A stretch of DNA of 64,000 nt from Syncephalis fuscata. Its lineage: Eukaryota; Zoopagomycota; Zoopagomycetes; Zoopagales; Piptocephalidaceae. The stretch is taken from the NCBI GenBank assembly GCA_025786725.1, contig JAHLTZ010000004.1, positions 855,314 through 919,313 on the forward strand, written 5' to 3'. Below are positions 13,035 to 25,569 of this stretch, piece by piece (within the stretch, counting starts at the first letter, position 1; each line of letters begins with the position of its first letter). Under the pieces are notes generated by a model. It saw nothing but the letters and a program-made list of their open reading frames with translations. It ran no database searches and was not told the DNA's origin. Both the position numbers and the translations under genes were made by a program.

Positions 13035-14540
13035 GGTGAACAAGGATTACAATAGAATAAGGGGCAAGCCAAAAGTAAAGAAATCGACGGCAACACAACT
13101 ATTCTGAGGATGGATTTAAATTCGCGTCAAGCGTTGGCAGTTTGCAAAAAGGATCAACCTCCTTGCTTTTACAAATGTGATATGGTTAACAAAGTAATGC
13201 TTAAGTACTGCGCTATTTAAAATAATGAGGTTTTTTCCCTGTAACACTAAAAATAGGCAGTCCAGTCGTGTGTGTTTGCGTGTTTGCGTGTGTGTGTGTG
13301 TGTGCTGATACGTGAATCAAAAAAGTAAACACTTTAATTTGAAAAAGCGTTTTTTTACTTATCGTAAAATAAAGCAAAGAAGCGTGCCAGAAGCGTTGGT
13401 AGTCGTTAAAATCGTTGAATCAAAAATGTCGTTTTGTTGTTTGCAGCTATCATACTATCATTGAATAGTAGTTATACATTCATCAACAATCTGATGGTAA
13501 TGATAGGCTGATAGACAGGTCAATGAATGGTGATAGCGCGGAAAGTACGAGCAATGGTGTAAAGGAAAGACTCAAACAATATGAGAAAAGGTATTTGTTG
13601 TTATGGACGGGTTTATTCAAAATTACGGGGTATAAAAAAGAAGGGCCGAAGTGAGGATGAGACAGTATAAAATAAAAGCCGACAAATAAATAAGGATATT
13701 TGCCAGATTGAGCGAATGTGCAGGAATATTGAACGGTAAATTGAGACGATAAATTGAATGTTATCTCTGTAAAAAATCCAAATTCAACTATTTAGGGGTC
13801 ATTGCATTCTACTCCGCTTGAGCGGGTCTTTAAGGATAAACACAAGTGAACAGTAAACTGCCATATCAGGAGAAAAACCATCATTATTCAAAACGACATG
13901 TGTCTCAGTAGCCCGACACTCATACAAGTTATGCCATTCTCAATGAGGTAGTAAACACGTGCCATTATTTCTTTTGGTATGACCGATTATTATTTGACAA
14001 AAAGCTTAAGAATATAGATTGAGATAGAGGACTGATTTGATTGATTGGCCAAGGGCGTATGGTTACCTATTACAGTCGATTATTAAGATAAAAAACCATA
14101 CTTTATACTGGTAAACAACACGATCGTTGTATGACGTGTATGGTAAGTAGTAACAGGTTATAGTTGATAGTCGATTTTGTTTAACAATTGATACAATAAG
14201 AGCATTTATAAGTGTGGGTGTCATCGATATTTATTGTTTTAAAAACCAACATGCGGAGTTGTAACTTTCGATACAAAAGTGGATCGCCATTTTGGTAATA
14301 GCTATTGTTATAGAATTTTATTAAATTCAATCACTTGTTAATATTTTGAAATAAACAACAACTGAGTCTTTTTATACAGTTAAAATATATTATTGTTACA
14401 TGTTATTATAATAGCTATAATTGCTGTTTATAAAGTACAGTCTCGTTTGTAGCAGTATTGCGTGACAGTCTTATCGGATCAATCGATATAATAGATAATT
14501 ATTACCGATAGTCCAGCATATTTACTGCCAAAAAAAGCAA
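13035..14540. other. Intergenic
   Basis: About 1.5 kb holding the STE3-like upstream region and the 7TM-RGS 3' flank. A GT-rich microsatellite lies at 13268-13304. No convincing gene. Confidence 0.6.
13268..13304. repeat. GT-rich microsatellite
   Basis: Imperfect GT repeat with two TTTGC interruptions followed by a pure GT run. Confidence 0.85.
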
Positions 14541-16957
14541 TTAAACACGTTGTGCCGAAGCACTTATAGGTTGTCGCTTCTTCATACTTTCCCAGGCCAC
14601 AAAGCGTGGATAAGTGTGCTGATACATCAATTCGCAGATCTCAAGCAGTGCAGCATCTAAAATGCGTACATCCGTGCATGGTTGACCACTATCGATGATA
14701 TGTCGGCGTAGTTTGGCGACGGTTAGTGCATCGAGGTGTATTTGTAGCGGGGCCGTAGGCTCAATAAATGTATGCCAAATATTTCTTAATTCACAATCTA
14801 ATGTCGTTCGTCCTAGTGATGAGGCATTATTGCGTAGTCGACGACAGTGCTCGTAAAAAAGTGCATTCTCAATGCTGTAGTCACGTTTGGAGAATTGTTT
14901 AAATAGTTCAAATTGCACGGGATTTCCTAGCAGCAGTTCAAAAGTATCCCAGGTAAGCGCGTCGTGATGACGTTCTTGTAGTCGTTTTGCCCTACGTTCT
15001 TTAATGATGGGATAGATAACGGTGCAGAAATGAACATAAATGGAATAAGCGGCAATAGGCACTAAAAGGCAAAGAGTGCGCAAATGTTGTTTATACGATG
15101 GAATAATCAGCCAACTAACTAGGCCACCAGCCATAGCTATAATGCCGCCTATTATAATTAGCAGTAGTTCAAAACGTATACCAAATCCATCACGCGTTTT
15201 TGGTAAATTTTGGAACATTACTATTAATAATTAAAATAATGATTAATACAATTTTATAGGGAATAAAAAGTAATGAATATTGCAATTTACTTACTAGGCA
15301 TAATAACGCAGTGAAGAATAGTGTATAATAGGCCAAATGGCCAAAGAGGCCATTGATAAAGACAAATGGCTGCTTCATTAACTATAGGCAATGAGTTTGT
15401 TTGCTGCGCAATTGCGTGAATAGTGCCTGTGATGATTATAACAATAAATACCAATATGACGACCATAAGCGAGACTGCATTAAATGACTGGCGTTCTCGA
15501 TGTCGCCAGTACCAACTGCCAAGTACAATACAAGGTGAGAACTCGTTAAAATTCTCGATCTGCCTTTCAAATAACGTCGATACAAGCGACGACGAGATAA
15601 CCGATATGACAGTGTTGCGTCGTGTGCGTTGTGGCACTACCACCATGGATGAATCTCTACTGGCCACTGTTACTTCCGGACCACATAATGTATCCAATGA
15701 AATTGATTTTTGTCTAGTATTGACTTTTATTTTTTCTGGTGAATCTATATCGTCACAAAATGGCGCTTCAGCTATCAAATGTTCAATGCTTTCTTGTTGA
15801 ATTTCCTGGTCAACTATTGTTTGTGATCGGCCATATTTTCTCTGATGGCCTACCATTGTTTGAATGCTTGCACTATTGTATACTCGTTTGTTATTTGGCG
15901 GTCTTGCAGATTGGGATCGCAGATGACCGCGTTGTACTATCCGTGGCAATAACTCCTTGCCATTTAAGATTGATGCGGGCGCGCTATTAGCATTCTGGCT
16001 GATAATACTTGCATCATCGGCCTCTATACCAACTATAGATGCCGTGATATGGTTCAAATCCATATTCTCGCCATCTAAACTGCGATTTCGCAAAAAGCTA
16101 CTGTGTATTGATGGAAGTGCTGTGGCGGGTTTGTAACTAGTTGGCTCGGATGCGTTTGCAATTGTAATATTATCGATTGTTAATCTTGATGAGCTATCTT
16201 CTTTGTTACTTTTTAAAACATTTTGTCGACCAAGTAGTTTATAGCGCAAGCGATCATTCCAACGAATAATGACTACAAATATGTTGTATAGCCTATGGTT
16301 GTTAATAAATTCAATAGTCTCATTGGGTTGATCACGACCTGCCCAGTGGGCATTATGATTATTCACTTCGACTGTATGTAGGTGTGCTTCACAACATATG
16401 AAAAATATTAATAATCGAGCATACCGACCCATGCTGATAAACATCAGTACTAAAAGCATACTCCCACCAAGCCATAATTCAACTGCACAGTGGAGTGGTC
16501 GATAGAATAGAATACGTATAACACACCACGATAACACAATACCCGTAGCAATAATTGAAGCCATAGTAAGTGGTATATTGCGATAATAAATACCCGGCAA
16601 GTGACGATGACCGATAAATACACCTAAACTTATGAATAGCACAAACTGCATTACAGCTAATATGCCAGCTAGATGCCACCCATTATCGTTAAATAAATGA
16701 AGTTGCATCCAATAGTGGCTGTTGTTAGTGCTAAAATTAGTGGTGGTGGTAGTGGTGATCGTAACCATATCGTCATGATTATCGGTGAAATCCGGCATTG
16801 TATTATTTGTGGATGGTACGTCAATACTAGCGGCATTTACAACAATTAAATATTCATTATATAAATTAAGAATAGCAAATTTGTTTACGACAGCGTAAAG
16901 ATAGAGAGAAGGAGAAAACACAACTTGGGCCGTGTTTGACCGGTACACGACAGTCAT
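14541..16957 (-). CDS. 7TM-RGS protein (GprK/AtRGS1-like architecture)
   Basis: Receptor-like membrane protein fused to a regulator of G-protein signalling domain, expected to accelerate GTP hydrolysis on a G-alpha subunit. Two exons (15295-16957, 14541-15220) total 781 codons (780 aa). ATG is at 16957; a later Met (MPDFTDNHDD) is an alternative start. Three hydrophobic segments occur around residues 97-210. A polar stretch of roughly 240 aa, rich in Ser and Arg, separates them from four more near residues 470-620. The RGS domain occupies roughly residues 645-770, with WDTFELLLGNPVQFELFKQF, ENALFYEHCRRL and IWHTFIEPTAPLQIHLDA, which fit the family pattern. The 15221-15294 intron falls before TM6. 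The long insert between TM3 and TM4 is unusual. It is encoded just upstream of the STE3-like receptor on the same strand. Confidence 0.8.
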
Positions 16958-19900
16958 TTGCTAAAATCTCACAGGATGTAGATTTAAGCAATAAGTATCA
17001 ATACATAGACGCAATATTTAATCTGCAATGGTATAAATTAATGGCCGATCAATATTAATAATGACACGACATTAAAATAAAGAATGAGCAATGATATCAG
17101 TAATATAAAATTGCACATGCACTAAAAATAATAATCAAAAGGAATAAAAGAAGCGGTGTGTCCAATAGAGTATCAATGAACTGAGATAGGGAATGAAAGA
17201 GATAAATGAAGTGAAAAATAAATCGAATAAGAGAGAAAGAAAGAAATATTGCGTAGATATCGTCTACTGCATAGGTCATGCTTAAGGTGCATTGTTATAA
17301 GGCATGGTACTGCAGCTAACTGCAGCAACTTACATAGAATACTGCACGTATAGCTGTTACTGGGAAAATTAATGCATACTGACAAGTACAATATGCCCGC
17401 AATCTATTGAATTTATAAGATTTGATATTCTTTTACATTTGAAATTGTTTTAAAACAAAATTACAATTATTTATAGTCGATAAAGAATAAAACATATTGG
17501 TTAAAATACTTGTAATAACTTGGATGCTACTTGCTGGATAAATACAAAAGAGTGGATGTGTAATCAACTGCATTACAACTTGGCAATTGGCTGATTTCAT
17601 GGCTGAATTCAATTCGACTTTTATCACTATTTCTTGATTTGTGTGTAAAAACATTGTGTATATTTTTGGCGGCCATCGCACTGCGATTCCATATCGTCTT
17701 GCAAGATTGGCATTTGAGTACGACGCGCATTCTACACTTTGATTCAACAGTTGTCATATTTTTCAATGTTTTTTATACTTGTTACAAAATTGACTTGCTA
17801 AATACGCATCAACATAAATAGACTTAATAGACCCATTATACTTATTGGCCAATCGCGTGATAGCTTTGGTGCTTCTTTGTATAGAAGCAAATAACCTGTC
17901 TTTATAAACGCGCCAAATTTACTATCACCAAAGACAATGGTTGTTTTTTTGTGAGGTGTAGGAAGGTCTTTGGGCAATAAAAAACTTATTTATTTTCTTA
18001 GAATACAATTGATATAGTAAACGACATTTTACAAAAGCAATTAGTGATTTATGTTAAAACACTTTGTCATTTGTATTCACTTTCTACCACATTTTACTAT
18101 TTTTATTGGTTCATCACAAGTCACTCATACGAAAAATGACAATGTAAATGGTTATTTTTTATGTTATTAACATATTGACGTGATTACTACCAGTACTATT
18201 ACATAAAATAAACAGCTTGTCGAAATCATATGTGAACATTCATAAGAATAATACATGTATCAAACATCAACAATACCTACTAATAGTAAATAAATGTTAA
18301 TTTTTAATGTTATAGCATAATGTGGGATAAAGTATTTTTGTTATCTAACTTGCAACTTTTAAAGTGTAATGTAATAGTATTATATTTATTTATAAGAAAT
18401 AACATTACAGTTAATTTGATTACAAAATGTTTTACTTTTAATTAATTATGACCATTATGCAAATAGCAACTTGTTCATTAATAGTCAAGATAATAGCATA
18501 AGCATTCTGCCATCACTGCTTAACATTCATAAATATTGTAAAATTGTTTTATTTATTATTATATTACATAGGATCATTATAAAATGTTGCTAAATTTATT
18601 TATAGCTTTACATATGGTGAAATAATTGCATGATATTTTGCACAAATGTGCATATAACATATATGCAGCTATTGGAAAAGTATATTGTTATTATATTGCC
18701 TAATGGTGTAATAGTTACGATAATACGCTAATAAACGTGCAAAAATAACAGCTTTTACCGTTTATGACTTGTATAACTAAAAGATAGAAAAATGAGTGCC
18801 AGATTTGAGTTCTCCATGCATAGTTATACAGATTGGTATGAGAAATAGAACAATAGTTTTTGCAAGAAAAGTTAGTCAAAATGCAATTTACGCGTAAATC
18901 ATTTAACAAAAAGCGATCAAAGTTTTATAATTTTAGAAAGTTTAATACTAAAATGAAATTTATTATAAAATAAACTCAAAGCGCTTTAAAGCACTAAAAC
19001 AATTTGCACAAATTGATGGCTGACAGCATTTACATGATCGTAATACAAATGAGATGGATGTATAAATATATTGTTGTTATTATTCTGCTACTACGATCAT
19101 ATCATTATAATAATATGACTAAGAAATGAGATTTGATATTAAATTACATTTATTTTACTATATTTATCATTTCATTAATAAAATAAAAAGTATATTGTCC
19201 ATTGATTGCTTATCATTAGTAAAAACCGTTTGTTTATTGCTAATTATATTTATTATAAATAAAACTATTTTGCTTTCATGTACATTGTAACTTCATTATT
19301 ATTATTATTACTACTATCGTTAATATGTTGTTATAACTAAATGAACATGCATATAAATAAACATTTTAAACTCAGTCATGTTACTTCAAAGTAATTTATT
19401 GATCAAATTCACACCATACTCAAACATAGTGACTTTGACGACACGCAGCCTTTCCTAATTTTAATGTAAAGCAAAAGCTGAGACTGTTATAGTGGCACAG
19501 CAAAAAGCAAAAGACGTTCGTAGTAACGATAAAAATTACATCGACGCGAGGAAAAGCAAGTAAGAAAGAGAAAGAGAAAAGAAGCAGGCAATTTGGCATC
19601 ATCGATTGGCGGAGCAATGCTACAACGACCAATGGAGCGACAAATGGCGGCAAGTGGCGTACACGCAGAAGTCAAGTGAAGTTTGGGGCACACAGTATTG
19701 TGTTGCATAGAAGCAATAGTACACACAGATTGAGCCAGAAATAGCAGTGAGTGAGTGAGGTAGAGGTGAATACTAGAGAGAAAGTAAAAGCAAGTAAGCA
19801 GGTACAAGCAATAGATAAAAAAGCAGAAGAGGTGGTTGGAGAGAGAGCAGTGAAGCTGGTGTTATAAAAAAAAACTATTACGACATTGAAGAGACGGATC

Positions 19901-20405
19901 AGATGGTGTCAAACGAACCATCAATGAAGGTCTGTACAAACATACATACATGCACCTACTTATTCACTTATAAATAGGTGAAGTAAGTAGAAAGTAAGTA
20001 TGCAATAGGCATGTGAAACTGTGGCCAGGTGGTTGGTTGGTTGGTTAAAGAGAGGGAAAGATGGAGAAAAGAGGTAAGAGTGAACTGTTCTAGAAATCGT
20101 CAATAGGGATTTCACGAGACCGGCCCGGAAACAACAAAGTACGTAGCGGACCGAGTAGAACAACAAACTACTCATCACAGTGGCTGAACTAAAAGGAAAG
20201 ATAATGATGGATGTTGTAGCCGATAGTGAATCGTATATAGATATAGCACATACAAATACACGTGCAAACATATCATAAATACAACCAAAGATGAAGTAGT
20301 AAATAAATGGTGATAATGGAAGTGTGTTAGGAAGGTAGATAGTGTGCTTATACTAGTAGCTATATAATAAACTATTATATCAAACACTATTTAAAGTAAA
20401 AAAAA
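16958..20405. other. Gene-poor region
   Basis: About 3.4 kb of very AT-rich DNA. Short hydrophobic open stretches on the minus strand at 17097-17391 and 19420-20387 are low-complexity translations of purine-rich DNA with no recognisable family, so I call no gene. The segment next to the Sfp1-like stop (about 20100-20405) may be its 3' UTR. Confidence 0.6.
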
Positions 20406-21972
20406 TTAACAAGCAGTATCGGCCATAGAAAGAGAGAAGGCTGACGTATCATCAATGCTGAGAACATCAACCATCTCGTTAGCAGCACCGGTAGCTGTAA
20501 CACCGAGGTTAAGATTGGCTACCATGCTGGCAGGTACAACTACGGCCTTAATACTGGCATTTGAAGGCGTTCTTGGGCCTGGGCAATTACAGTGGCAGCC
20601 GCTTTAACATGAGCTTTCTTGCCTAATGGTAATGCTACGGCACCGGGATGGGCATGTTCCACATGATATTTAAGACCATTAAGATTCTTGTATGATTTAC
20701 CGCATTCTGGAATAGTGCAGCGATATGGTTTCACCTGAACACCGCGTGTAGCATTGGCCAATGCACCATCAGCGCCATTACCGTTGTGGGTCACTGGGTT
20801 AACGAGTGGCATACCGTTATGGCTGCCCGATGCAGCTGATGCAGTACCATTGCAGTGGCCGTGCAAGTTGTGGTACTTTAGACCATTGGCATTCTTGTAG
20901 GACTTTTCACATCCTGGTACGGCACAGCGGTAGGGACGATCCACCAAAGTGGTGCAGGCAGCACCAGTGGTGGATGAAGAAGCGACCACGTTTGAACCGG
21001 CATTCACTCGAGCACTAATGCCAACTGGTGTGGCAATGGGACGCGTAGCATGGCCAAGTAGATTGGCATTGGACTGCCGTTGGTTGCATAGACATGGCCG
21101 ATGACGCAGCAATGTTAGCATTTAACGATGCAGATTGGCCATTGGCCATCATGGCAGCCGAGGTAGCTGTGGCCAATGAAGTGCTACGGCCATTAAGAAG
21201 CAATTGCTGTTGGAGCAATAATGCATCCTGTAGCATCTCCTCAGTGCCAATGTTGCCACTGCCGATTTGCAATAAAGCGGCCAATAACAGCTCATCATCT
21301 ACGAATGTTTGCTGTTGCATTGGTGGCGATTGTGGCACTGGAATGGCACCCATAGCCATGCGCTTGTTGGTCATGCCATTGAATGCGTCAAGACTGGTCA
21401 TAGATGATGCAGTACGTTTACGGCCCATCAAGTTAACATCCATATGATCCATAATGTCAAGTTCCATGGCTGCAGTTTGTTGGGATAAAACGTCATTCAA
21501 ATTGACACCAGACATGGCAGCGGCAGCGGCAGTAGCCGACAATGGCTGACGTTTTAATGCAGCAGCAGCATTGAACTGACGAGCCATTAAAGTGTCACGA
21601 ACTGGAGATGGTGAGCCGGGACGGGACTCATCACTGGCCAGTCTGCCAGTCATCCATAGCATGATGAGCATAGCCCATGGCAGCTGGGTCTTCTTCTTCA
21701 AAACGTACGTGGCACTCTTCGTAGTGCTGTAGCAAGTCGTGCAAATCACGCAATACTAGTCCACAGCACGAAAAGTCACGGCAAAAGTTGGCTTCCAAGT
21801 CGTGAGGATAATAGTCGTCATCCGAGCTCGACTCGGAGGCATCAAGAAGGGTGGGCGTAAAATCGTAAAAGTCAAAAGCAGAATCGCGAGCCAATGAACC
21901 TTGCGACACTTGGCACAGCTCTTCTTGCTGTTGCTTCTTTTGGGAAAGGATGATATCGACTGGAGCAGGCAT
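20406..21972 (-). CDS. Sfp1-like C2H2 zinc-finger transcription factor (frame broken three times)
   Basis: Resembles yeast Sfp1, the nutrient-responsive activator of ribosome-biogenesis genes. ATG is at 21972. Near the N-terminus a finger-like segment reads FSCCGLVLRDLHDLLQHYE then ECH, which matches the degenerate first finger of fungal Sfp1-type proteins. Two classic fingers lie at about 20857-20944 (YRCAVPGCEKSYKNANGLKY) and 20647-20733 (YRCTIPECGKSYKNLNGLKY), the split-finger pair. The middle is Ala/Met/Gln-rich. The reading frame changes at about 21635-21639 and 21082-21083 (one extra base each) and at 20559-20563 (one base missing). Allowing for these, the locus is exactly 522 codons and ends at TAA 20406-20408 with an acidic Ser/Asp tail. 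The breaks sit in short homopolymers, so assembly errors are likelier than decay. Confidence 0.75.
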
Positions 21973-22860
21973 GATGCAGATGATACTATAACAGGAGTGT
22001 TAAGCTAACGATAGGAAGGAAAGACGATAGAGCTGGAACGAGAACGTAATACGTCAACGAATAGCAAATGCCAGCTATGTAATTGCTTGCTTGGTTGGTT
22101 GGCTAAGGTAGACGTGGGTGGATGGACACGGGTAATCAACAAGCCGTCGTAGATTGTTGATAGGCGATAGTCTTTTTGGATGCTTGTTCAAAGTTGTAAT
22201 AACAAAATAAGCTACTAGCAACTTGGTTATTTCGGTCTAAATAGTACCAGACGCAAAAAATAAAGGTTAGTAAACAGTCTTGTTTTCTTTTTCAAATGTA
22301 TTATTAACAAAGAGATTGGAGATACGACAAGTACACGAATACAGGTCCTGGGGCGAAAAAAGAAGAAAGAGAAGAGCGGGGAAAAGGCCAGGACACGCCA
22401 CTGCTGATCAATATCAAGAGAACACCGTCAACCTATCACTGATCAGTAAAGATAACAACAGGTGTAGGACAATGCTGCTCGTCTCGTAGTACATAGGCTA
22501 TATACACAGCAACTTGTAACAGAAAGATAAGAATAGAGCGAAGGGGTACACTTCCACTTTTACTGATACATGACTATTTTAATTACGTATCCGCCAAATA
22601 GGAGTGAAACACATAAAGAAAGAGTATAAGACGATAGTGAATAAGCAAGCCAAGAATTAAAACAGACTCTGGCTCAAACAGTACTTCAATCGCCGCCAGT
22701 CCATACACAGCTATATGACTGATACTGGTGTTGGTGTCAAAGATGATCGGAGTGTCACACTGTCATAGAGTTGCCACATTGGTGTCAAGTGGATTTATCA
22801 TACAAAATACAGATGAATATGCATTATAAAGAACAGAATAAATGTGGATGTGTGTCGATA

Positions 22861-22863
22861 ATG

Positions 22864-22897
<34 letters not shown>

Positions 22898-22924
22898 TGT
22901 ATGTATGTACGTATGTACGTATAC
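22861..22924. repeat. (GTAT)n tetranucleotide microsatellite
   Basis: More than ten GTAT units, with two GTAC variants near the right end. Confidence 0.95.
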
Positions 22925-23245
22925 AGTAATATTATATTGCATAATGACCAGTAGCCATAAATAAACATCGTTTATATGCTATTACATTATACATGCGCTA
23001 TTACTCACCCCAGGTATAATGCTTTATCGGCAATACGTCGTTATCGTAGTAGTGTAATAGAGTATAGCTGTGTCAATAACCAACTAGTATCACTATTTTT
23101 AAACTTCAATGACAAATTGTCGTCGATTCGTTGAAGAAAGAGCAAAGATGGGTAGAGATAAAAGATAAAGATAGATTTGTATCAAAATTGTAACCACGAA
23201 TGCAATCAAACTGATTGATGTGTATAAGCGAGTGTTGTAGGTGAC

Positions 23246-23304
23246 AAGAGAGAGAGAAAGAGAGAGAGAGTGTGTGTGTGTGTGTGGGTGAGTGAGTGAG
23301 TGAA
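23246..23304. repeat. Compound GA/GT/GAGT microsatellite
   Basis: A GA run followed by a GT run and then GAGT tetranucleotides. Non-coding. Confidence 0.9.
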
Positions 23305-24540
23305 TGTGAAGCTAGAGTTTGCGAAGCAATGGATAAGCAGATCAATTGAAGTAAAGAAGGATAGCAATATAATGTGTGCAATCTTGGGGATTTAATGCGA
23401 TCACGCTTCGTTTTAAAATCGTGGATTTAATGCATTGGCAAGAGGACGACAGGTGGCACAACTGCCGATAATGGTCTGTATAAGGAAGACTGGCACGGGG
23501 GATATCTACTCAGACAGGTGGTAATGAGACGGCGCGTAGTGTAATAGATAGCCAAATCCACCACGTTCCCCGTCTAAAACTAGGCAGCATCAACGAGATG
23601 GGAGACAAGGTCGCTCTATGGGTGTGAACCACTAAACCGGAAAAGGCCGATGGCGGTCATTGAATAGGAACCAACCAACTGTTGTGGTATTATGGAATAG
23701 AATAGGAGAGGAAGAGGCACACACACACAACTATTACACGCACCGAGGCAAGGATGTAGGAGGGAGAGAGATAGAGGAGAGGAGAGTGAATGTACACGCA
23801 TACTCACACATACATACGCACAGGTTGGCGGCACGGCGGTTCAAAAGTAAAACAGTTGACCTCAGCACCAGCTAGTAAGAAACTTTCCTAGAGGCTAATA
23901 CTGTTTATCATGGAGTACAACGCGTCGTACCATGTGGTATTTACTACTTTTATCGGGTAACTGAAGCAAATCAAAACGCCGATGATACAAATTATTGTTT
24001 TGTATGTATACACATTTGTGGTATATAGCAAATAAAGAAATACCAACCGCCATATTGAATAACTAGTTTCGTTCCTCCCCATATGTAAATAAATACATAT
24101 AGGTCACAGTTATGTAGACAAAATAGACTCATTTGCCCTGTCTAGCATACGTTTCTTCCATCCACTATTCCCTTTCCCTCCCTCCCATTACAGATAAACG
24201 TAGCATGTGGAACCAACCATCAAGTAAATGAACGTGTCGATAAAGCATTGCCCAACTGAGTCAACACTAAAGTTATTTTGAAATAAAAATAGATATGACC
24301 GCATGGTCTATACCCTACTGGACTCAATACCGTTTACTTTTCTCTCACTTTGGCACTCTTGCTCTATCTCACTGGATGTTCCATTCGCCTATGCTCTACC
24401 ATTTTGACCTCGCCCCCCCCCTGCATTCTGCATGCCTAGTTGCCTTTACATGCATATAGCATATCGTGTGTGGCGGTTACTGATGTAATACTGCAGGGAT
24501 GATAACAAATAAACTAATGACATAGTGACAATAGTGACAA

Positions 24541-24690
24541 ATACTTGGCATATATCATATATCACATAACATATATTACATAGCAACAATTATATAACAA
24601 ATAACATGTAGCATACATTGCATTTAGAGTTTGGCATACATTGCATATAACATATAACATACAACATATACAGCAAAACATGTAACAAGT
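24541..24690. repeat. Degenerate CATATAACATA-type tandem repeat
   Basis: Many imperfect copies of ACATATA/ATAACAT with TTGCATA variants, in a diverged array of about 150 bp. Confidence 0.6.
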
Positions 24691-25569
24691 ATATTAAATG
24701 CCGGCCTAGCCCGGCCTAAAGAATGTACCTACCGTACAAGTGAGTCTGGAATGACTTTCTTCGTTAATAGAGTCGAAAACAATGAAATGATAATTGCAAG
24801 GCGGCAATAACAATGAGTATTGTCGGCGACGTGGTATTAAAAAGACAAGCGTGTAAATGAGAGTTATGCGGTACACACCTTGTTAGAAGACGAAGAAGAG
24901 TAAAGGCCCTGCATTAAAGGAAAACTTGGATCCTGTGCGACACGTGAAAGTTCCAAGCCACCTTTTCACACGGCACGTTTTGCCTATTGATCTGACATTC
25001 GTTGCTTTCTCTTCATATCTCTGTGTGGGCGTGTCTGTCTTTACGTGTTGCTTCCGCACTATTGCTTCCCCGTCTTTCCCTCGTTCTGTCAAGGACGAGA
25101 CTGGCGTGAGATTGGGCATTTCTCTGACAGATGCCGTTCAGTGTCACTACACAATATGCGAATCTAAAACAATGACGTAATAAATGGCCAATCATCCCAA
25201 TATACTAGTATTTGTCCTACCAAAAAGTATAGGTAACACAGAGTTGGGCTGTTTAGCAATTGACTAATATGTAGAAATTGACCGGTTTGCTATCTTGTCA
25301 GAGTGAGCAGGCCTTTAGCCACTATCTCTCCCCCTCCTCTATCCATCTACATCTTATGGGCAAACAAGTGTGTGAAGTATAGATAAAGCTCGGTTGCTAG
25401 AGTTCCGGTTTTAATCGCCGGTGATCTTATCATTGTTCTACATATGGCTTAGTTTAAAAGTGATGACTCGATGCTGTAATAAACAAATATTTTATATTGT
25501 TAATAAAATGTGTAATAAACATAAGCAATGTGCATAGGCAGGTAGAAATATAAATGAGAGAGGTAAGAG

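Larger units (their letters stand above)
21973..25569. other. Gene-poor region with several microsatellites
   Basis: About 3.6 kb between the Sfp1-like start and the Rab18 stop, both minus-strand genes. It contains a purine-rich tract at 22354-22390 (pyrimidine on the Sfp1-like coding strand), the (GTAT)n, GA/GT and CATATAACATA-type repeats listed separately, and a C-run at 24413-24421. No convincing coding region. It is probably a long regulatory region and leader for the Sfp1-like gene plus the Rab18 3' flank. Confidence 0.55.

Noticed and set aside
19420-20387. Several hydrophobic minus-strand open stretches
   Set aside because: Low-complexity translation of purine-rich DNA; no consistent frame, splice structure or motif.
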